Positions 1 through 7,803 of a DNA stretch of 64,000 bases are shown here, piece after piece (the first letter of the stretch is position 1; each line of letters starts with the position of its first letter). The position numbers were made by a program, and so were the translations under genes. Source of the DNA: Neisseria musculi (lineage in GTDB: Bacteria > Pseudomonadota > Gammaproteobacteria > Burkholderiales > Neisseriaceae); the NCBI RefSeq assembly GCF_014297595.2, contig NZ_CP060414.2, positions 682,001-746,000 of the forward strand, given 5' to 3'. The notes under the pieces are model-generated. The model worked only from the letters and a program-made list of their open reading frames with translations. It searched no databases and had not been told where the DNA came from.

Positions 1-774
1 ACCGGCACCGGCCTGGTTGTGGGCTTTGCCAACAGCAGTTTTGAAGTATTGGCCGGCATCGGCGTGTTTGCCGCGCTGGGCTTCATGGCCGCTGCCGCAG
101 GAAAAGAAGTCAGCGATGTGGCCTCTTCAGGCATCGGTTTGGCCTTTATCGCCTTCCCCACCATCATCAACCAAGCACCGTTCGGCCCGTTAATCGGCCT
201 ACTGTTCTTCGGCTCGCTGGTTTTTGCCGGCATCACCTCGATGATTTCGATTGTGGAGGTAATTATCGCCGCAGTGCAAGACAAACTGCGCCTGGGGCGC
301 ATTGCCGCAACCTTCGCCGTATGTCTGCCGATGGGCATCGTTTCGGCACTGCTTTTCGGCACCACCACCGGCCTGCCGGTATTGGATGTGTTGGATAAAT
401 TCGTCAATACCTACGGCATTGTTGCCGCCGGTTTCCTATATGTTTTAGCTTTGGCCGCCGCAAAAAAACTGCCGGTGCTGCGCCAACACATCAACACAGT
501 TTCATCTTTTAAAATCGGCACCTTATGGTATATTTTCGTGGGTATCACCATCTCCGTACTCGGCTATATGCTGTTTAACGACACCCAAACCCTGCTGGCC
601 GAAAACTACGAAGGCTACCCCGACTGGTTCTTAAACACTTTCGGCTGGGGTATGTCGCTGGGCTTGGTTGTGCTGGCACTGCTGCTGTCGCTGCTGCCCT
701 GGCGCATGGAAAACAAATTCAACCCCGATGAAGCCCACCCGTCAAACGGCACCCACAAAGGAGAACAACCATGA
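1..774 (+). CDS. Sodium-dependent amino-acid transporter, NSS/SNF family (C-terminal part)
   Basis: The reading frame is open from base 1, so the N-terminus lies outside the window; 257 residues are visible. They form about six hydrophobic membrane segments separated by short loops and end in a polar tail ([17 protein letters not shown]), as in the C-terminal half of neurotransmitter:sodium symporters. Family members couple Na+ entry to amino-acid uptake across the inner membrane. The stop codon overlaps the ATG of a 30-residue membrane peptide of the MetS type. By analogy with Corynebacterium MetP/MetS this points to methionine or alanine import, but the substrate is inferred from that partner only. 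Confidence 0.85.
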   Translation, partial: TGTGLVVGFANSSFEVLAGIGVFAALGFMAAAAGKEVSDVASSGIGLAFIAFPTIINQAPFGPLIGLLFFGSLVFAGITSMISIVEVIIAAVQDKLRLGRIAATFAVCLPMGIVSALLFGTTTGLPVLDVLDKFVNTYGIVAAGFLYVLALAAAKKLPVLRQHINTVSSFKIGTLWYIFVGITISVLGYMLFNDTQTLLAENYEGYPDWFLNTFGWGMSLGLVVLALLLSLLPWRMENKFNPDEAHPSNGTHKGEQP

Positions 775-863
775 ACACCGCCGCCATCACCATGCTCGTG
801 ATAACGCTTATTATCATTTGGGGCGGGTTTATTCTTTCAGTGATACGCCTGCCGAAAGAATAA
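771..863 (+). CDS. metS: MetS-type small subunit of the NSS transporter (30 aa)
   Basis: A 30-residue protein, [20 protein letters not shown] followed by [10 protein letters not shown], with one membrane span and a short charged tail. It starts within the stop codon of the transporter gene (ATGA overlap) and has a good ribosome site (AAAGGAG, about 757-763). Small one-span proteins of this composition, directly after an NSS transporter, are known as the MetS family of methionine/alanine importer small subunits and are needed for transport in Corynebacterium. It is too short for most gene callers. The assignment rests on length, composition and position. Confidence 0.8.
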   Translation: MNTAAITMLVITLIIIWGGFILSVIRLPKE

Positions 864-890
864 CCCACCACCAAACCGCAAATCATCAAA

Positions 891-918
891 GGCCGTCTGA
901 AAATATTTTCAGACGGCC
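891..918 (+). terminator. Terminator made of paired uptake sequences
   Basis: GGCCGTCTGAAAA and TTTTCAGACGGCC form an inverted repeat followed by TATTTTT, just after the transporter operon. Confidence 0.75.
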
Positions 919-929
919 ATTATTTTTAA

Positions 930-1574
930 GGGGCTGACGTAGATTGGTAATGATGCCAAGCTACGAAAATGTAGATAACCCATTGCAAATTAAGCAAGAG
1001 AGTTCAAAAGAAACTGCTTGAATTTTTTGTACTCCAAGTTACTGCCCGTTCCGCTGCCGATGAAATTTTTGACGTTCCGGTTGAGCTGGATGAAAGCTGT
1101 TCCGGCGGTCATCGCAAAGGAAAACGCGGAAGCGGTGTGGCAGGGAAAGCGGTCGTTTTCGGCATTCTGCAACGGCAGTCAGGTTATATAACGGCAGTCA
1201 GGTTATATACGGTTGTAGCCGGTAATGCCGAGTCCGAGCCATTAGTGCCTGTAATCAAAAAGAAAATCATGCCGGACAGTATCGTTTATACGGATGGCCT
1301 GAGCAGCTGTGGCAAGCCGGATGTAAGCGGTTTTACCCACCACCGTATCAACCATTCCAAAGCGTTTGCCGACTGCCAAAACCATATCAACGGCATGGAA
1401 AATTTTTGGAATCAGGCGCAGCGCGTTTTTGCGCAAATATAACGTTATTGACCGAAAATCCTTTCCACTGTTCTTGAAAAAAAGTGGGTTTCGGTTTCAA
1501 CTTCAGCACACTGTTAGGCAGCTAAAAACGCTGTGTGATTGGTGTGGAATTTAGGGCTAATTTACGTCAGCTCC
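930..1574 (+). mobile_element. Decayed IS1595-family (IS1016-like) element
   Basis: The left end GGGGCTGACGTAGATT (930-945) and right end AATTTACGTCAGCTCC (1559-1574) are inverted repeats with 14 of 16 matches. Between them lie pieces of an IS1016-like transposase in several frames: VELDESCSGGHRKGKRGSG, AGKAVVFGILQR, KKIMPDSIVYTDGLSS and HHRINHSKAFADCQNHINGM, equivalent to the intact copy at 14.6 kb. The N-terminal part is frameshifted and a 19-bp segment is tandemly repeated at 1172-1209. No target duplication is left. It is more closely related to the copy at 57.3 kb than to the one at 14.6 kb, because the first two share the terminal sequence. It is not functional. Confidence 0.88.
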
Positions 1575-1589
1575 TAAACTGTAAGGTTG

Positions 1590-2060
1590 CTAGTAGCAGA
1601 CAGAATAAGTCATGTAGTGGCCGGAGCAACGCTATAATTATTTCCTCATTTGCTTCAGCCTATAACGGTTTCAAAATCCCTGCCGCAGATTTTGGCTTTC
1701 TTTCAATATGGGTCTTTATAACAATTGAATTTGGTAGCTTTCAAGGTAACAGATACAGTTTTCCCAACAGAGTGAGATTGCTGATTACAGATCTGGCTTG
1801 ATTGTCTTTAACGTTAAAGCAAGTGGATTGGAAGCAAATTTCAGGGTATTGGGCAACATTGAACAAGTCGGTGCTTTTCAGGTGTCCGTTCAATTGAGTG
1901 TTGTTGGGAGCTGATGATGTTGGGTGGAATTTTCATGTCAATGGAGCTAGTTTAGGCTTGACGGTCAAACTGCACATTGCCTCTGAAATTATAGGAGCCG
2001 GCAGGCAGTATTGTTGCTGGTAATGGTGAAACAAAGTGTTTAACAGGTTTTTCATAGAGA
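1590..2060 (-). pseudogene. YceI-family protein, decayed
   Basis: Reverse-strand translation gives consecutive pieces of a YceI lipocalin-like periplasmic protein in three frames: AGSYNFRGNVQFDRQA, NGHLKSTDLFNVAQYPE with SNLTLLGK, and TVSVTLKATKFNCYKDPY with KICGRDFETVIG. The order and motifs (HLKS.DLF..AQYP, LTLLGKT..VTLK.TKFNCY, CGGDFE.TI) match the family. There are at least two frameshifts and several stops, and no usable start is visible. YceI proteins bind isoprenoid lipids and are usually exported. The piece is AT-richer than its neighbours and abuts the decayed insertion sequence. Confidence 0.75.
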
Positions 2061-2134
2061 TCACTGAGATGGACAAGTTTGAATGCAAGATCTCAGCCTG
2101 TTGTGCCTAAAATATCGGGTTTGTGGCTAAAAAT

Positions 2135-4858
2135 TTATTGCGCCGGGTCGATTAACAGCACCCGTGCATTCGGGCTGGACCATAGCAATTTTGCTGTTTG
2201 GCGCAGTCGGGTTTGAATGATGGTTCGGTGTAACTCAGGCAGGCGGCTGAGATAGCGGGCATCGCCGTAGCGGCGGTGGCTGGCGGCCAGCCGCTCCAGC
2301 CATATTTCGGGATTTTGTTGCCGCTTGGCTTCCTGTTCGATAAAAAGTTGTTGCAGATTATCGGCCTCGGTTTTGCTGATATTTTCGGGGAGACTTTCCA
2401 ATATTTGCCGGGCAGTTTGCCAGGCTTCGGCAGCCTGTTCGGGGCGGGTGCTGAAAAACAGGTTGCTTTCTACCCGGTTGTAAACGGGTTGCGGCCGGGC
2501 GGTAAATTTTACGCCGTAGGTATTTTGGTTGCGGCTGCGCAGCGCATCTTTCAGGCGGGCGTTGGCGAGATTGACCAAAAGCGGAATCTGCTCGGAGGTG
2601 TCGGGTGTCCAATCATAGAACGGCTGCCACGACCAAGCGTTGATATCCGTACCGCCGGTGTCGTTAATTGCAGCACGGCGCAGGGTGCTGCCTTTCAACA
2701 GTTCGACAGGGCGGTTTTCGGCGGCGCGGCGTGGAATATCGGCCAGATATTGCGCCAAAAGCGGTTTGATTTTTTCAGACGGCAGGCTGCTGGCCACATA
2801 ATAGGTTGTGGGTGCCGAAGAAAGTTGTTTCCAATGTTGCAGCAGGTCGGTTTCGGTGAGTGCGCGTATTTCGCTGCTGTTTTGTGCCCGGCTTTCCGGG
2901 CGGCCGTAGCGCAGCAATTCCAGTTCTATCTCCTGCCGTCCGGGAACGGATTGCAGGTAAACGGGGTGGCGCAGGGCGGCGGTTTCGATCACGTTTTGCC
3001 AAGGCCCGGCAGATGGGGCTGTCTGGCGGCTGCGGTAAAGTTGCAGCAGGGATTCGAGTGTTTGTTTCGAGGCTTGAATATCGGTGGTTTGATGGTCGTT
3101 TTCAAGGCGGTAACGGTAGCTGATGCCTTGCTGCTGCTGCCATTGTTTGAGCGAACGGCCGCCGAAATCAGCGGGCGAAGAATGTGAAACTGCATCGGCC
3201 GCCAACTGAGCCTGCCACTCGTTAAGACCGTTTTGCCGGTAACCGCCCTCAGATACAGCTTTGAAATAGATCTTGCTGCCTGCCACGGCTTTTTGCAGCA
3301 GCACGGCTTTGTCGCCGTTGCTGAATTGCAGATAGCTGACTTTATTGTTGCTGTCAAAACTCTCCGACACGATTCTGCCTTGCCCTGTGTGCGGCGGAAA
3401 AGTGTTTGCGGTCGATCGGGCGGTTGTCGCGGCAGCAGCAGGCACGGCAGCACGGTTATCGGGTTTGCGTTGTAGTGCCGCAATAGGGTTGCTTGATTTG
3501 CCGGCAAGATCAAGTGTGTTTTCGGGGGCTTGAATCACGGTAAGCCGGTCGGAAGCAGCCAGCCAGGCGGCGATGCGTTTATTTACGGCGGCGGCACTGA
3601 TTCGGTAAAGCTGGCCTCGCTCGAGGGTTTGATTGTCGGGTGTGGGGACGGGTTTGTCTGAAAGAACGGTGTCGTCAGCCAGCTGCACGATTTGGGGCAG
3701 GTTGTCGGGCAGGGCGGAAACGGTGTTCATATGGTTGTGCAACACCTTGCGGTAGGCGGCGGTTTCTTCATTGCCGGCAGGTTGCAGACGGATGGTTTCC
3801 ACGGCGTTGTTAAGCAGATTGAGTGCCTCCTGCGCGCCTGTGGCAGCATCGGCATAAAATATCAGCGAGCCGGTTTGTTTGCCGATGTTGCCGAGTTTGA
3901 ATGATACAGACGGCTCCGTATTTTGCAGACGGAGGTTGACGATATGGGCGGCGAAGTTGTCCAGCAGGCGGTGGTAATAGCCTTGGCTGCCGCTGCTTTG
4001 CGATGGGGTGTTGTGAAAGCGGTAAACCAATGACAGTTTGGTTTCGGTGTTGTCTTTATCGTGTATGTGTTCGGTGCGCGGTGTATCGGTGAGTTTGGGT
4101 TCGTATTCACCGGCTTCGCGTTCAGGCAGCGCGATGGGTTTCAGACGGCCTAAGTTTTCTTTGATGGCGGCCGCAGCTTTTTTAGGATTGATGTTGCCTG
4201 CCACCACCAACACAGCATTATTGCTGCCGTACCATTTGTTGTGGAAGCGGCCGGCAGTAGCCGCCTGTGCGGTTTCGATGGCGGTTTTGCTGCCGATGGG
4301 GGCGTAGCGCGCACTGCGCGAGCCGCTGTGCAGCAGGGCGTGGTATTGCCGGTTTAAGCGGTGTGGGAGCGTTTGCTGCCCGCGCCACTCGCCCAGCACA
4401 ACCTGCTGCTCTTTAACCCAGTCGGCCGGAGAAAACGTTTGGGGGGTGAGAATTTGCCGGTAAACGGCCAGGGCCTGTTCAAGCTGCCGTCTGCCGTAGG
4501 GCGGTGTCAGCATATAGCGGGTATGGCGGTAGCCGGTTTGGGCATTGTAATGCCTGCCCATCTGCCAGCCTTCGGCATTGAGGCGGTTGCCCAAACCCTG
4601 CGGGAATGCCGGCGAGCTTTGGAATACCATATGTTCGGTGATGTGTGCGATACCTTCTTCGCCTTCGTTTTCATCGGCAGCGCCCGCGTTGATTTGCAGG
4701 TGAAGCACCAGGCGGCGCTCGGCGGAAGGCACTTTGAAAATATGATATGCCAAGCCGTTGTCGAGTGTGCCTGCGGTATATTCGGTTTGGGCGGCACGCG
4801 CAAAGGCGATGGAGAGGGCTGCTGCGGCAAACAGCAGTAAACGCGGGAATAAGAGCAT
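2135..4858 (-). CDS. Exported M16-family zinc peptidase (PqqL/insulinase type)
   Basis: A 907-residue protein beginning with a signal peptide (about 22 residues, ending AFARA). The inverted zinc motif HxxEH is intact at residues 72-76 (HITEH). Length and layout fit the two-lobed M16B/pitrilysin group with a catalytic N-terminal half and a non-catalytic C-terminal half, such as E. coli PqqL. Family members are periplasmic zinc proteases that cut peptides inside a closed chamber; the substrate here is unknown. The gene stands alone between the YceI pseudogene and marC. Confidence 0.88.
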   Translation of the reverse strand: MLLFPRLLLFAAAALSIAFARAAQTEYTAGTLDNGLAYHIFKVPSAERRLVLHLQINAGAADENEGEEGIAHITEHMVFQSSPAFPQGLGNRLNAEGWQMGRHYNAQTGYRHTRYMLTPPYGRRQLEQALAVYRQILTPQTFSPADWVKEQQVVLGEWRGQQTLPHRLNRQYHALLHSGSRSARYAPIGSKTAIETAQAATAGRFHNKWYGSNNAVLVVAGNINPKKAAAAIKENLGRLKPIALPEREAGEYEPKLTDTPRTEHIHDKDNTETKLSLVYRFHNTPSQSSGSQGYYHRLLDNFAAHIVNLRLQNTEPSVSFKLGNIGKQTGSLIFYADAATGAQEALNLLNNAVETIRLQPAGNEETAAYRKVLHNHMNTVSALPDNLPQIVQLADDTVLSDKPVPTPDNQTLERGQLYRISAAAVNKRIAAWLAASDRLTVIQAPENTLDLAGKSSNPIAALQRKPDNRAAVPAAAATTARSTANTFPPHTGQGRIVSESFDSNNKVSYLQFSNGDKAVLLQKAVAGSKIYFKAVSEGGYRQNGLNEWQAQLAADAVSHSSPADFGGRSLKQWQQQQGISYRYRLENDHQTTDIQASKQTLESLLQLYRSRQTAPSAGPWQNVIETAALRHPVYLQSVPGRQEIELELLRYGRPESRAQNSSEIRALTETDLLQHWKQLSSAPTTYYVASSLPSEKIKPLLAQYLADIPRRAAENRPVELLKGSTLRRAAINDTGGTDINAWSWQPFYDWTPDTSEQIPLLVNLANARLKDALRSRNQNTYGVKFTARPQPVYNRVESNLFFSTRPEQAAEAWQTARQILESLPENISKTEADNLQQLFIEQEAKRQQNPEIWLERLAASHRRYGDARYLSRLPELHRTIIQTRLRQTAKLLWSSPNARVLLIDPAQ

Positions 4859-5244
4859 ATTGTAATGTGTCGGTTAACGCCCTGCGGCAGGCGGCGGGGC
4901 GGTGTTGTTATGGGTGTGGCAAATCTGTTTTGTTGCCGTTGCGGCGTTGCTGCGCTTCGGTTCGGAGGCAGCGGTTTAAGCCGCCGAAGCGGCAACAGAG
5001 CCGGTTTTGTGCGCTCTGTATTGCCTGCGGCTTGCTTGGTGCCGGAAATGCGTGATCCACTATTGCAGATTAAATATAAGCGGATACGGCATGGCTCCGA
5101 CTTTGTATTGCTGGCAGTGTTAAGGCCGGTTGCCTTGTTTTGTTCGATTTCTTCCGCTGCATTTTATTTTGCGGCAGAAATTGCCGGCGCAAATTTAGCT
5201 GCTTTAGGCTGCATTATGCCTGTTTTTAATTATATTGAATACAC
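4859..5244. other. Intergenic region between the M16 peptidase and marC
   Basis: It must contain the promoter of the minus-strand peptidase gene. No open frame here looks like a protein and no RNA gene is apparent. Confidence 0.5.
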
Positions 5245-5286
5245 AAGGCCGTCTGAAAACAAGAAATTGCAGTTTCAGACGGCCTT
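5245..5286. terminator. Bidirectional uptake-sequence terminator after marC
   Basis: AAGGCCGTCTGAAA and TTTCAGACGGCCTT are inverted around a 14-base loop, 34 bases past the marC stop. Confidence 0.75.
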
Positions 5287-5320
5287 GTGCAGCCAATTAA
5301 CCAACATTGTGGTGCCTTAT

Positions 5321-5980
5321 TCAGGCAAGCAGTTGCGGAAATAGGGCTTTCAGGCCGGCCACGATAATTTCCACCGATACCGCCGCCAGCAGCATGCCCA
5401 TGATGCGGTTGAGAATGGTCAGGCCGGTGTCGCCCAGCTTTTTGCTTACGCGGGAAGCCGCTGCCAACACGGTGTAGCAGATCAGGCTGATAATCAGGCC
5501 GGCGACCAGTATCGACAAAATATCCCGATAGCTTTCGGCAGCCGAGGCGTAAATAATCACGGTTGAAATGCCGCCGGGCCCTATCATCATGGGAATCGCC
5601 AGCGGCACCACGGCAATGGCGCCGATATTCTGCATCTGTTTGGGGCGGATGGTGATATCGTTGCTTTCATCGGTGCCGACATCGGGCTTGGCGGGGTTGC
5701 TGCCCTGGTTCATCATCGAAATGGCAATCAGCAGCACCAAGATGCCGCCGCCCACCTGAAACGCGCCGACACTGATGCCGAAGAGCCGCAAAATCATGCC
5801 GCCGGTGAGGGTGAAGGCGGCAATGCCGATAAAAACGGTGAGCGAGGCTATCTGGGTAACCCTGCGCCGCTCGCGCTTGCTCAGATTGCGGGTGAGGTCG
5901 AGATAAATCGAAAGCGCGCCGAAGGGGTTGATCAGCACCATAAATGCCAAAATCAGCTTGCCGATTTCCATGCCTATCAT
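5321..5980 (-). CDS. marC: MarC family integral membrane protein
   Basis: The 219-residue product has six hydrophobic segments with the two-fold MarC layout: FMVLINPFGALSIYLDLT near the N-terminus and VVPLAIPMMIGPGGISTVI in the second half. MarC/UPF0056 proteins sit in the inner membrane and their transport function is unresolved; despite the name, multiple antibiotic resistance is not due to them. The gene is monocistronic. The start ATG at 5980 is preceded by AAGGAACCCTTAT in the reading direction. Confidence 0.9.
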   Translation of the reverse strand: MIGMEIGKLILAFMVLINPFGALSIYLDLTRNLSKRERRRVTQIASLTVFIGIAAFTLTGGMILRLFGISVGAFQVGGGILVLLIAISMMNQGSNPAKPDVGTDESNDITIRPKQMQNIGAIAVVPLAIPMMIGPGGISTVIIYASAAESYRDILSILVAGLIISLICYTVLAAASRVSKKLGDTGLTILNRIMGMLLAAVSVEIIVAGLKALFPQLLA

Positions 5981-6134
5981 AAGGGTTCCTTGCGTTGTGT
6001 GGTTTCAATGTTTTTATACAAAGCCATATTCTATTGGAGTGGCATAACCCTGCCGCCTGCCTGCTGGTTGCTTTTTAGTGGTGGGTGTGGTTTTTTCTGC
6101 ATATCTGCTCATTTTTTAATTAAAGGTTTTTTTT

Positions 6135-6420
6135 ATGAAGACTTGTAAAATCTTTACACATTCTGCCGGCCGCTATGAAGCGGTCAAGCAGGGTTGGTCT
6201 TGGCCTGCATTTTTTCTTTGGTGCCGTTTGGGCTTGTGTGAAAAAAATGTGGCTTCTGGGCGTGGGGCTGCTGGCTGTGTTTTTTGTATTGGGTGTTGCG
6301 GCAGGCGGTAACGAATCTTTAGATAACCTGATTAATATACTCAGCCTAGCGGTCAGCATCGTATTCGGCATACACGGCAACAGACTGCGCGAACGCAAGC
6401 GGTTATTTGTAGATGCCTGA
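6135..6420 (+). pseudogene. DUF2628 membrane protein with a one-base frameshift
   Basis: From the ATG at 6135 (AAAGG at 6122-6126) the frame reads MKTCKIFTHSAGRYEAVKQG then WSWPAFF, and continues one base later as FGAVWACVKKMWLLGVG and further hydrophobic segments to the stop at 6420. The combined protein of about 95 residues matches DUF2628 (conserved RYEAVKQGWSWPAFFFG). An extra C at about 6216, inside TTTTTTCTTT, breaks the frame. DUF2628 has no known function. Translation could also start at 6175 and give an N-terminally truncated membrane protein, but this lacks the conserved part. Confidence 0.7.
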
Positions 6421-6596
6421 ATCGGTTTCGGCACCGAATCCCGAAGCGGCGGTGGCTCTGCATATTTTAAATAATGAAAAACAAGCCGCCCGGCAGAGGC
6501 CGGAGCAGAAACGTAACCTTGAGCATGGATGCAGGCCTGCGCTGCGGCTGTTTCCACGGGCGGCTGCCTGCTTTCTTTAACACCGCATCCAATATA

Positions 6597-6637
6597 TTTT
6601 CAGACGGCCTTTGAGAAGGCACAGGCCGTCTGAAAAT
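6597..6637. terminator. Uptake-sequence terminator downstream of rodA
   Basis: TTTTCAGACGGCCT and AGGCCGTCTGAAAA flank an 11-base loop; the likely end of the minus-strand cell-shape operon. Confidence 0.7.
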
Positions 6638-6696
6638 AATCTGATTGTTTGATCATCCTTTATTCTTCGGCGGGTATTCTTCGGCAGACAGACTGG

Positions 6697-7803
6697 TTAC
6701 CGCCGCTGGTTGCTGATGCCCATCAGTAGGGCGAGCACCACCATGATCGACAGCGTGGCGGTGCCGCCGTAGCTCACCAGCGGCAGCGGCACGCCCACCA
6801 CAGGCAGTATGCCGCTGACCATGCCCATATTGACGAAAGCATAGCAGAAAAACGTCATGGTGAGTGCGCCTGCCAGCGTGCGGCTGTAGAGTGTGGGGGC
6901 TTTGGCGGCGATGTAGAGGCCGCGCCCGAGTATCAGCAGATAAATCACCAGCAGCAATATGTTGCCGATTAAGCCGAATTCTTCGCCGTAAACCGCGAAA
7001 ATAAAATCGGTGGTGGCTTCGGGGATATAGTCGAGATGGGTTTGCGTGCCGTTGAGCCAGCCTTTGCCCCAAACACCGCCGGAGCCGATGGCAATCATCG
7101 ACTGCAAAATATGGTAGCCCGCGCCGAGCGGGTCTTTTGTGGGGTCGAGCAGGGTGAGCACGCGCGTTTTTTGATAATCGTGCATACCGTAGTGCCAAAT
7201 CAGCGGCAGCGCGGCCACAAAGCCGGCAACGGCGGCAAAAATCACCTTCCACGGCAACCCGGCAAAAAACACCACAAACAGCCCCGAAGCCATAATCAAC
7301 GCAGCGGTGCCGAGGTCGGGCTGCTTCAGAATCAGCGTGCCGGGCACCAGCACCAGCGCAATGGCGGCCAAATAGTGATACCAGCGCAGCGACATTTCAT
7401 AACGCTGGAGAAACCACGCCACCATCATGGGCAGGCCGATTTTCATGATTTCAGACGGCTGAATGCGCACCACACCGATATCGAGCCAGCGTTGTGCGCC
7501 ATTAACGGTAATGCCGAAAAAATGCACGCCCAACAGCAACACCACCCCTGCGGTATATACGGGCAGGGCAAACACCGCCAGGGTCTGCGGGTGGGTTCTG
7601 GCGATAAACCACAGCAAAACAAAGCCCAACACGGTGTGCAGGGTTTTGTTTTCAAGCTGGCCGATATCCTGCCCGTCGGCAGAATAAAGCAGAAACAGGC
7701 TCATAATGTAAACCGCCAGCATGGCATAAAACAGCCACGGATCCATAGGCTGCCATATGGTGCGTTTGATTCTGTCGAACAGCGTGTCTTCGTTGATGTT
7801 CAA
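6697..7803 (-). CDS. rodA: RodA, SEDS-family peptidoglycan glycosyltransferase of the elongasome
   Basis: The 368-residue protein has about ten membrane segments and the SEDS signatures PTKDPLGAGYHILQS and IPEATTDFIFAVYGEEFG, with VGVPLPLVSYGGTA near the C-terminus. RodA polymerises lipid II glycan strands during lateral wall growth together with PBP2 (mrdA), whose gene overlaps its start by four bases. It is the last gene of mreB-mreC-mreD-mrdA-rodA. Its presence is unexpected for coccoid Neisseria, which lack this set, but fits rod-shaped Neisseria species. Confidence 0.95.
   Translation of the reverse strand: MNINEDTLFDRIKRTIWQPMDPWLFYAMLAVYIMSLFLLYSADGQDIGQLENKTLHTVLGFVLLWFIARTHPQTLAVFALPVYTAGVVLLLGVHFFGITVNGAQRWLDIGVVRIQPSEIMKIGLPMMVAWFLQRYEMSLRWYHYLAAIALVLVPGTLILKQPDLGTAALIMASGLFVVFFAGLPWKVIFAAVAGFVAALPLIWHYGMHDYQKTRVLTLLDPTKDPLGAGYHILQSMIAIGSGGVWGKGWLNGTQTHLDYIPEATTDFIFAVYGEEFGLIGNILLLVIYLLILGRGLYIAAKAPTLYSRTLAGALTMTFFCYAFVNMGMVSGILPVVGVPLPLVSYGGTATLSIMVVLALLMGISNQRR

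Noticed and set aside
668..937. 89-codon frame at the end of the transporter
   Set aside because: Out-of-frame overlap of the transporter and metS; Cys/His-rich nonsense.
1172..1209. Possible CRISPR or regulatory tandem repeat
   Set aside because: Only two units without spacers, inside a decayed transposase gene; a local duplication. No CRISPR array is visible in the window.
2276..3187. 303-codon open frame on the plus strand
   Set aside because: It is antisense to the well-supported M16 peptidase gene and has no domain-like sequence; GC-rich codon bias opens this frame.
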